Of a DNA stretch of 6,147 nt, positions 1-5,522 are shown one piece after another. Both the position numbers and the translations under genes were made by a program. The stretch's first letter is position 1; every line of letters begins with the position of its first letter. Origin of the DNA: UBA7359 sp047618295 (GTDB lineage Bacteria > Pseudomonadota > Gammaproteobacteria > Eutrophobiales > Eutrophobiaceae); the NCBI GenBank assembly GCA_047618295.1, contig JBLHKL010000111.1:1-6147 (forward strand). The letters are read 5' to 3'. The notes under the pieces are model-generated. The model was not told where the DNA came from and did not search any database. It saw only the letters and a program-made list of their open reading frames with translations.

Positions 1-66
1 GAGCTATTGACAGCGCTAACAGACACCTACACGCAAACACTGACTGTGACAGTGAACCCGGAATAA
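1..66 (+). CDS. C-terminal end of a fimbrial subunit (5' partial)
   Basis: Frame 1 is open from the left edge to a TAA at 64-66 and gives 21 residues, beginning ELLTAL and ending TVTVNPE. The alternating hydrophobic pattern (TLTVTV) is that of the last beta strand of a pilin-like domain. It matches the C-terminus of the next gene, which reads DLQALESGTYSDTINLLVEPE: the Leu-x-Ala-Leu, Thr-Tyr, Thr-hydrophobic and final Pro-Glu positions line up. I infer that this is a paralogous structural subunit, secreted and assembled by the chaperone and usher downstream. Its position first in the cluster and the strong terminator after it fit a major pilin, but the body of the gene lies outside the window, so major versus minor cannot be decided here. 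Confidence 0.72.
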   Translation, partial: ELLTALTDTYTQTLTVTVNPE

Positions 67-107
67 AATTGCATGATATTTCCTAGTGTCCCGCTAGTGA
101 AATACTC

Positions 108-149
108 GGCCCTCATAGCACAATCCACGCTATGAGGGCCTAATTTTTT
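108..149 (+). terminator. Strong intrinsic terminator after the first subunit gene
   Basis: A perfect 12-bp inverted repeat is present: GGCCCTCATAGC at 108-119 and GCTATGAGGGCC at 129-140, with a 9-nt loop (120-128). It is followed by TAA and a six-T run at 144-149. Stem, loop and U-tract are all as expected for a rho-independent terminator on the plus strand. It sits 41 bp after the stop of the partial subunit and 68 bp before the next gene. Since the genes on both sides belong to the same pilus system, it probably acts as a partial terminator that lowers expression of the accessory genes relative to the first subunit. The alternative is a complete stop, with an unseen promoter between 150 and 217. 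Confidence 0.9.
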
Positions 150-217
150 CTGCAAGGTGCATGATACTAATGAAAACACAGAATCAACAAGATAACCTTC
201 AAGACTAGATTGCTAAG

Positions 218-1210
218 ATGAACAAAAGCAACAACATTAATAGAACACAAAGGCTTTTACTCTTTACATTTTTGCTTCTGTTTATGTGTGTTATCGGTGA
301 TTTAGCTCATGCTAAAGAGGAAAATCATGTTGAAGATCCGGGTGATTTTGATTTTGGCACCTGGTCGGATGATGGCAATATCTTACTTTCTCGACTACAT
401 TGCATTGCTTCAGCTAATGGCAGTAACACGAGTGGTGCGCTCTACGATTATAATCTAAGAATAAAAAACACGTTTAATTCAAATAATTATTATCTCTATT
501 TAGATGGTAATACATCTCAAACCGGCACATCACGAATCGAGGTTATTATCAAGCATCAAGACATAGCGGCAAGCTCATCCCTCGTTCAACTCGTGCCGGA
601 TGTTTACGATACGCATGAACATAGCGGGCGCTATAAGAATTGTCCTTTGACGGGTGATAACTCAAAAATTGAAATTTCAATATTAGAAACTGAGCTTTCA
701 CAAGCAGTGGTAGGCGATTACCGTGGGTTCTTTAGAGTTGAAATGCAAGGCGGGTCTAATGGTAATAAGAAAAAGCACAAAGATTTTGAAGTGACATTAA
801 CGACGAATGCTTCGTTGGTAAAAATCTCATCCGTCGATAATCTGGATCTTGGTACTTACGGCTTTAGTGGTAATATGACAGACACAGAACGATTTTGTGT
901 TTATAGCCAAGTGGGTAGCTATTCATTGACTGTCAGCTCAGCAAATCAAGATATTAATGGTGATTTCTATTTATCTAATGCAGGATTAACAGAGGTTCCC
1001 TATACACTTAGTTTTGTTGATAGTGGTTTTGGGCAGGGTGTGACTGAGGTTTCTAATCTTTCTCTATCTGGTCAGGGTGATAGTAGCTCTGAAACCTGTG
1101 GTGGTACAGATAACGCTTCTTTGAGCCTTATTATACTAGAGTCAGATTTGCAAGCCCTGGAAAGTGGAACATACTCCGATACTATTAATTTATTAGTTGA
1201 ACCGGAATAA
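218..1210 (+). CDS. Secreted two-domain fimbrial subunit or tip adhesin
   Basis: The 330-residue protein starts with a signal peptide: a polar N-region with Lys and Arg, a Leu/Phe core at about residues 13-26, and a probable cut after AHA (32). The mature part has two similar beta-rich domains, about 40-177 and 195-330. Each begins with a Phe/Leu-x-Leu/Phe-Gly-Thr-Trp/Tyr motif (FDFGTW near 44, LDLGTY near 209), has one cysteine pair (C62/C142 and C227/C294), and ends in a G-x-Tyr strand (GDYRGFF near 166, GTYSDTI near 317). The second domain resembles the spore-coat-U (SCPU)/DUF4402-like fold of archaic-type pilins; this is by eye, without a profile search. The ATG at 218 is the only start giving a complete signal peptide, but its ribosome site is poor (CTAAG just before it). 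Two domains suggest a tip or minor subunit rather than the repeating pilin; the role is inferred. Confidence 0.8.
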   Translation: MNKSNNINRTQRLLLFTFLLLFMCVIGDLAHAKEENHVEDPGDFDFGTWSDDGNILLSRLHCIASANGSNTSGALYDYNLRIKNTFNSNNYYLYLDGNTSQTGTSRIEVIIKHQDIAASSSLVQLVPDVYDTHEHSGRYKNCPLTGDNSKIEISILETELSQAVVGDYRGFFRVEMQGGSNGNKKKHKDFEVTLTTNASLVKISSVDNLDLGTYGFSGNMTDTERFCVYSQVGSYSLTVSSANQDINGDFYLSNAGLTEVPYTLSFVDSGFGQGVTEVSNLSLSGQGDSSSETCGGTDNASLSLIILESDLQALESGTYSDTINLLVEPE

Positions 1211-1217
1211 ATAAAAA

Positions 1218-1754
1218 TTGATAAAAATATTGCTTTATATTGTTATTGTCATCAATGCGGTTTTCCCCTTTCGACTGTATGCGGTGGAAGAATTAGGCAC
1301 CAGTTCTTTCGCGGAGACTACGATAAAAATTGACATATCAAAAGTAAGAGCGAACTTCACTGGGCCAAAGAATCCCGTTGCAAGGGAGCGAGTGCCAGAG
1401 TTTGTCTCAAACAGATGTGTAAAAGAATCAATATCAATGTGTATGCCTGGAGGTAAGGGCGATAGCTTTAAAATCAAAGTGGACCCACCAAGCAGTCAGG
1501 GCTCATTTTCTGCTAAGGATAAAAATGGAAAATCTCATCCATTCTCTGTTGGTGTGATAACAAACCAAGAAAATGCAAAGAATGGCGAGCAAAAGAATAA
1601 GAATGAAATAGATAATGGGCTAGTTGAATTGGAAGATAGTAAATGTGCTGCTGATAAAATGCCGAAGATCACTTTAAACTATAAAAATAATAGTTGCGAT
1701 TTTGTTAATGAAAAGCTTCATGGCAAAATGAATGTACGAATTATTCCAGAGTGA
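1218..1754 (+). CDS. Secreted four-cysteine protein, putative minor fimbrial subunit
   Basis: The 178-residue product has a clear signal peptide (Lys at 3, hydrophobic core 4-18, probable cut after LYA at 22) and a hydrophilic mature region with four cysteines (67, 75, 143, 160). A Lys/Asn/Glu-rich, probably flexible stretch lies at about 116-140. I do not recognise a named family. Membership of the pilus is inferred from three things: the position between a subunit and the chaperone, the secretion signal, and a C-terminal strand MNVRIIPE that ends in Pro-Glu like the two upstream subunits. The start is TTG at 1218, because an in-frame TAA at 1212-1214 excludes anything earlier. GGAA at 1204-1207, inside the end of the preceding gene, is a weak ribosome site 10 nt away. 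The 7-nt gap suggests translational coupling to the preceding gene. Confidence 0.72.
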   Translation: MIKILLYIVIVINAVFPFRLYAVEELGTSSFAETTIKIDISKVRANFTGPKNPVARERVPEFVSNRCVKESISMCMPGGKGDSFKIKVDPPSSQGSFSAKDKNGKSHPFSVGVITNQENAKNGEQKNKNEIDNGLVELEDSKCAADKMPKITLNYKNNSCDFVNEKLHGKMNVRIIPE

Positions 1755-1795
1755 TTGCTCATTTTTAGAGATCACTTAAAGTATGTAAATCAGTT

Positions 1796-1800
1796 GAGGA
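1796..1800 (+). promoter_or_regulatory. Shine-Dalgarno site of the chaperone gene
   Basis: GAGGA lies 9 nt before the ATG at 1810. It is the only good ribosome-binding site in the fimbrial cluster and fixes the chaperone start. Its strength contrasts with the weak sites and unusual starts of the genes on either side. Confidence 0.7.
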
Positions 1801-1809
1801 CGATTAATT

Positions 1810-2538
1810 ATGCAAAAAATAATAAAAACGAGTATCCGCCAAATAATATTACTGACCATATTATTTTCGAATACTTCTCAAGCCGCGCTAGTGTTAGATA
1901 GATCTATCGTGATTATGGAGAGTACGTCCAAAGGACGGGTTGATGTAGCGGTCATCAATGATAGTCAGATAGATAAACTTTACGTGAGTGTCGAACTATT
2001 CAACGTTGAATCTCCAGGCCAAGATCAAAAGCTTGAAAAACCAGACCCATCAAGTAAAAAAGAATTTATTGTTTCACCATCAAAACTGGTTGTGCCGCCG
2101 GGTGAACGTAAGCTTGTGCGACTATTAAACTTGACCGGACACAATGACCAAGAAAGAATATATAGGGTAAACTTTACCCCAATTGTAAAACCGATGGAAT
2201 TAAAGGCGCCCGTCTCTGATGGTACTGTAGAAATCGTTCAACCTGGTGTACAGGTAGTCGTTGCCTATCAGGTTTTGGTTATCATATTGCCGGAAACGCC
2301 AAAGCATCAAATAGAGGTAACGCGTGAAGGTAAAAATGCAGTCTTCAAAAATGCAGGAAACGCAAATACTTTATTTTTTGAAGGTCAGCAGTGTAACCCA
2401 GATGATAAATCAGAATGCTCGAAGATCCCCGGCTTTCGTTTGTACCCGGGGAATAACAGGACGGTCGAGTTACCCTATGATAGCTCTTTAAGTTTTAGTC
2501 TAAGAAATCATGAGGGTGTAAAGAAAGTTATCTATTAA
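1810..2538 (+). CDS. PapD-like periplasmic fimbrial chaperone
   Basis: This 242-residue protein is the usual length for a pilus chaperone. It would bind unfolded subunits in the periplasm, donate a beta strand and deliver them to the usher. A signal peptide ends at SQA (25), leaving a mature start ALVLDRS. The N-terminal Ig-like domain carries the family features: VAVINDS near 47 (strand B), a proline-glycine turn and subunit-binding strand LVVPPGERKLVRLL near 93-106, and RIYRVNFTPI near 116-125. The GVQVVVAYQVLVIILP stretch near 146 leads into the second domain, with FKNAGNANTLFFEGQQC near 179-195. Two cysteines (195, 203) could form a disulfide in that domain. The Arg of the usual Arg/Lys subunit anchor is probably one of those near 31 or 43; I cannot assign it without an alignment. 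It follows the subunits and precedes the usher by 36 bp. Confidence 0.93.
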   Translation: MQKIIKTSIRQIILLTILFSNTSQAALVLDRSIVIMESTSKGRVDVAVINDSQIDKLYVSVELFNVESPGQDQKLEKPDPSSKKEFIVSPSKLVVPPGERKLVRLLNLTGHNDQERIYRVNFTPIVKPMELKAPVSDGTVEIVQPGVQVVVAYQVLVIILPETPKHQIEVTREGKNAVFKNAGNANTLFFEGQQCNPDDKSECSKIPGFRLYPGNNRTVELPYDSSLSFSLRNHEGVKKVIY

Positions 2539-2540
2539 TA

Positions 2541-2577
2541 ATGTTTCAACGATATAGAGCATTATATTAAAAAGTTG
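2541..2577 (+). promoter_or_regulatory. Usher translation-initiation region with competing starts
   Basis: The usher has no ATG at its front. Its frame is open from the TAA at 2539-2541, and the possible initiators are TTG at 2575 and ATT at 2566. AGAG at 2556-2559 lies 6 nt before the ATT, while TTG is preceded only by A-rich sequence. Starting at ATT adds three residues and gives a textbook signal-peptide N-region (Met-Lys-Lys-Leu-His-Arg). Right after the chaperone stop there is an out-of-frame ATG at 2541 opening a 9-codon frame (MFQRYRALY) that stops at 2568-2570, 4 nt before the TTG. This arrangement could support termination-reinitiation coupling, or could simply be the remains of a mutated start. 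Confidence 0.45.
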
Positions 2578-5034
2578 CATAGATTCTTTTGTCTCTCTCT
2601 ACTGTTGTATTCCAGTAGTGCCCTATTTGCGGAAGAAGTATCTGATGAGGTAGTGGTAACTGAAGTCAATGCTGATAGTACTTCGCAAACAACTCAACAA
2701 GCAAATGATGAAACTTGGGTTCCAGAAGGTTTTGGAGAATTAATAGTAGCCCAAGAAACAGAGATTGATATCTATTACGGTGATTTTTTCTTGGTAACGG
2801 TATTGTCCAACTATACTGATAATGAGATTACTTTTTCTGATACTGATGCCATTGTCGAGAGGCTCCCTGATTTACTCAACCCTGAACTTATAAATGAATA
2901 TCTTAAACCGGCTCTCCCAACAAATCGTAAGCTGATTTGTAGAAAACGTACGCAGGTAGATTGTGGACGACTAGATATTAATCCAAATGAGATAGGCGTC
3001 ATCTTTAATGATAGTTTATTTCGCGCTGATTTATTCATTGGTGAAGATTTTCTGAAAGTTAGAGGTGTTGGAGATAATAAATATCTACCTAGATCGGATG
3101 CGGGTCTATCTTACGTAAACAACTATAATGTAAATATAAATGGTACAGATACCGGAATTAACAGCTATAACGTTATCAATTCAATGTTTTTATCATACAG
3201 AGAGAATTCAATTAATCTAATTAGTAATTATATTAACGACGTTGGTGCACAAATCGATACTTTATCACTCACACGTGAATTGGATGGTAAAAATGCCCAA
3301 TTAGGAATATTTTACGGCGAAACAAATAACTTATCCTTTATTAAGGACACCCAATTTCTTGGAGCCGCTTTTGGAAGTTCAACGGCGACAAGAAAAGATC
3401 TTGATAAGGTAACGGGTACTGATATCCAAATTTTCATATCAAGCCGCAGTCGCGTCGATATTTTCAGGGAAGGTAGGTTAATCAATACAAAGTATTATAA
3501 TATTGGTAATCAGTCGCTCGACACATCGCAATTACCACATGGTTCTTATGATATTGATATCGAAGTCACCGATTCTAGTGGACAATTAACGAAGGAAACA
3601 CGTTTTTTTTCTAAGACGGGCAGTTTGCCACCGATGGGTGAGTTGCTCTATTTTGCCCAAGCAGGCCAAGATGTAAAACGCTCTGGTGAAAATATCTTAC
3701 CCAAATTTGAAGACGATGGACTTTTTTTAAGGGGAGGTGTTAGCAAGCGCATTACAGATAATTTTGGCGGGTCAATTGGCACAACAATCAACAATCAGCA
3801 TTACCTCCTCGAAAGCATGTTGTTCAAACAAGGTAGATATTATGAAGTAACGACCAACATGGCATACGAATCAACTGGAATCTATGGACTGAGTGTTCGT
3901 TCTCGATTGAATGCTTTAGGTTTAGTTTTGTCACAGACTTTTAGAAAAGTATGGTCAAAACCAGATCCAATTGAACTTGGCTCTGAACTCGGTGAAGGTT
4001 TAACGAATTTTACTTCAAATCTTGGAATCAAAACACCTTATGGCAGGTTGAATCTGTCTGCTCGTTATAATAAAACAGATCGTTCAAGCAGCAAAAATTA
4101 TGGACTTAGCTGGAGCCTACCCCAATCCGGATTATTTTTGGATTCTCCCTCTCTGAATTTGGAGTTATCAAAGGATGATGATGACAAACTCATCTATTTA
4201 TCAGCATCATATCGGTTTTCATCAGGTGCTTGGACAACCAACATAAAACCCACTTTAGAGTATGAAGATACAACAGAAGAAAAAACAACTAATTATCTTG
4301 GGTCGTTAAGCACTAACTGGAATGCTAAAAATAAACCCGGGAGCAATCTTCAATTAGGCCTACGAGCAGATAGGGACCGCTCTTCGGATAGAGTTGAGGC
4401 AAATATCAAAGCCGAATCAGAAAAGGGAACACTGAACGGTCAGGTAGGTTACAGGACAGATACGCAAGAATTTGACTTCTCTGGTCGGGTCTCGACAAGT
4501 ATTTCGGCGACAGCATCAAATATCTATATTGGTGGTTCCAAATCATCTAATGCTGGTTTCATCGTGAATGTGAAAGGCGAAAAGCGCGATGATTCATTCT
4601 TCGATATCATTGTTAATAAGCGAGTTGTCGGCAGAACAACAACTGAAAAGCCTGTGTTTATTGCTTTATCGCCATTTCAAACTTATGTCATTGATCTATT
4701 ACCCACCGGCGGCGCTTTGATGACGTTAGCTGGCAGTAAACAAAAGAAAACGTTATATCCCGGCAATGTCATTGATATTGAATGGGAAGCAATAGAGTTT
4801 TTGATATTGTTCGGCAGGGTTGTGGATGCTCAGGGACAACCAATTTCGCAAGGGCTTGTTAACAATATCAAAAGTTTGGCATTGACCGATGAAGAGGGAT
4901 ATCTTCAGGCTGAAATTTCGAGTAAAACGGAAGAACTAGTTATTAAGAAGGGGCAGTCCGAGTGCAGGATAACGTTGCCCGTTTTAAACCCTGAAAATCA
5001 AATAATTTCACTCGACGACTTGGTGTGCATTTGA
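2575..5034 (+). CDS. Outer-membrane fimbrial usher, alternate (CS1/TcfC-like) class
   Basis: This 819-residue protein forms the outer-membrane pore that receives chaperone-subunit complexes and polymerises the pilus. A signal peptide ends at LFA (19). The N-terminal region has WVPEGFGELI near 48, then YYGDFFLVTVLSNYTDNEITF, a form typical of alpha-class (CooC/CfaC/TcfC) ushers, and a cysteine pair at 122/130. A barrel follows from about 170, interrupted by a plug or E-set region at about 281-347 (SRVDIFREGRLINTKYYNIG then SLDTSQLPHGSYDIDIEVTD). The rest of the barrel (to about 660) is Ser/Asn/Tyr-rich alternating strands. The C-terminal region (about 660-819) resembles the CS1-pili formation domain, with SPFQTYVIDLLP near 699, GRVVDAQGQPIS near 747 and cysteines 797 and 818. 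Start: TTG at 2575, or ATT at 2566. Family placement is by recalled motifs, without a search. The nearest gene downstream faces it. Confidence 0.9.
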   Translation: MHRFFCLSLLLYSSSALFAEEVSDEVVVTEVNADSTSQTTQQANDETWVPEGFGELIVAQETEIDIYYGDFFLVTVLSNYTDNEITFSDTDAIVERLPDLLNPELINEYLKPALPTNRKLICRKRTQVDCGRLDINPNEIGVIFNDSLFRADLFIGEDFLKVRGVGDNKYLPRSDAGLSYVNNYNVNINGTDTGINSYNVINSMFLSYRENSINLISNYINDVGAQIDTLSLTRELDGKNAQLGIFYGETNNLSFIKDTQFLGAAFGSSTATRKDLDKVTGTDIQIFISSRSRVDIFREGRLINTKYYNIGNQSLDTSQLPHGSYDIDIEVTDSSGQLTKETRFFSKTGSLPPMGELLYFAQAGQDVKRSGENILPKFEDDGLFLRGGVSKRITDNFGGSIGTTINNQHYLLESMLFKQGRYYEVTTNMAYESTGIYGLSVRSRLNALGLVLSQTFRKVWSKPDPIELGSELGEGLTNFTSNLGIKTPYGRLNLSARYNKTDRSSSKNYGLSWSLPQSGLFLDSPSLNLELSKDDDDKLIYLSASYRFSSGAWTTNIKPTLEYEDTTEEKTTNYLGSLSTNWNAKNKPGSNLQLGLRADRDRSSDRVEANIKAESEKGTLNGQVGYRTDTQEFDFSGRVSTSISATASNIYIGGSKSSNAGFIVNVKGEKRDDSFFDIIVNKRVVGRTTTEKPVFIALSPFQTYVIDLLPTGGALMTLAGSKQKKTLYPGNVIDIEWEAIEFLILFGRVVDAQGQPISQGLVNNIKSLALTDEEGYLQAEISSKTEELVIKKGQSECRITLPVLNPENQIISLDDLVCI

Positions 5035-5111
5035 CAGAATAACGCCAACCTCGATGCTGCATGATTGTTTGCAGCGAAAAATCAATCAAGCATAAGCCGA
5101 TGCACCATCCT

Positions 5112-5522
5112 TTAAATGTTATTGACAGAATCATATTGGGTTCGACCATATTTATCTACCAGCCGAACGATATCATCCTCTCCTAAATATTCTCCGCATT
5201 GTACTTCGATCAGGTGTAGAACCTCTTCGCCGATATTAGTGAGACGATGAATGGCTTTTTTCGGAATATAGACTGAATCATTAGCCAGAATTAGGTGTTT
5301 TTCATCATCGATTACAGCTTCGGCACAACCTTGAACTACTATCCAATGTTCCGATCGGTGATGATGATATTGCAATGACAACTTTTCACCTGGATTGACT
5401 CTGATATGTTTAACTTGATGTTGTGTCGCTGAGTGTATGCTTTCAAAACTACCCCAAGGTCGTTCAACAATTTTTTCTAATTCGGTATCGTCATTTTTAT
5501 TGCTATCTAACTTCTTACTCAA
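5112..5522 (-). CDS. manC: Mannose-6-phosphate isomerase type II cupin (C-terminal half of ManC)
   Basis: The 136 residues match the C-terminal cupin domain of bifunctional ManC/AlgA/XanB enzymes, which interconverts fructose-6-phosphate and mannose-6-phosphate for GDP-mannose synthesis in the cytoplasm. Conserved features are RPWGSFESI near 21, HQVKHIRVNPGEKLSLQ near 35-51, the metal-site motif HHHRSEHW at 53-60, VYIPKKAIHRL near 84-94, LIEVQCGEYLGEDDIVR near 104-120 and the closing DKYGR. The core is intact. The only possible start is TTG at 5522: there is no ATG anywhere in this frame before the core, and no good ribosome site before the TTG. It overlaps the end of the nucleotidyltransferase frame by 8 bp. 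Normally this domain is fused to that one, so it is more likely a detached half than a native stand-alone gene, though a stand-alone protein made by coupling is possible. Confidence 0.85.
   Translation of the reverse strand: MSKKLDSNKNDDTELEKIVERPWGSFESIHSATQHQVKHIRVNPGEKLSLQYHHHRSEHWIVVQGCAEAVIDDEKHLILANDSVYIPKKAIHRLTNIGEEVLHLIEVQCGEYLGEDDIVRLVDKYGRTQYDSVNNI

Noticed and set aside
140..171. Possible promoter with GATACT as -10 before the two-domain subunit
   Set aside because: The -10 is only a partial match and no -35 is found at the right distance; the region overlaps the terminator tail.
1750..1776. AGTGAT / ATCACT inverted repeat between the four-cysteine gene and the chaperone
   Set aside because: Six base pairs with a 15-nt loop and no T tail; within chance for AT-rich DNA.
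4171..4188. DDDDK sequence in the usher (enterokinase-like site)
   Set aside because: A chance acidic loop between barrel strands; no biological reason for cleavage here.
5056..5075. Hairpin GCTGCA / TGCAGC with an 8-nt loop between the convergent genes
   Set aside because: It has only six paired bases, and neither strand has a T run after the stem (A bases follow on plus), so it does not qualify as an intrinsic terminator. No clear terminator was found in 5035-5111.
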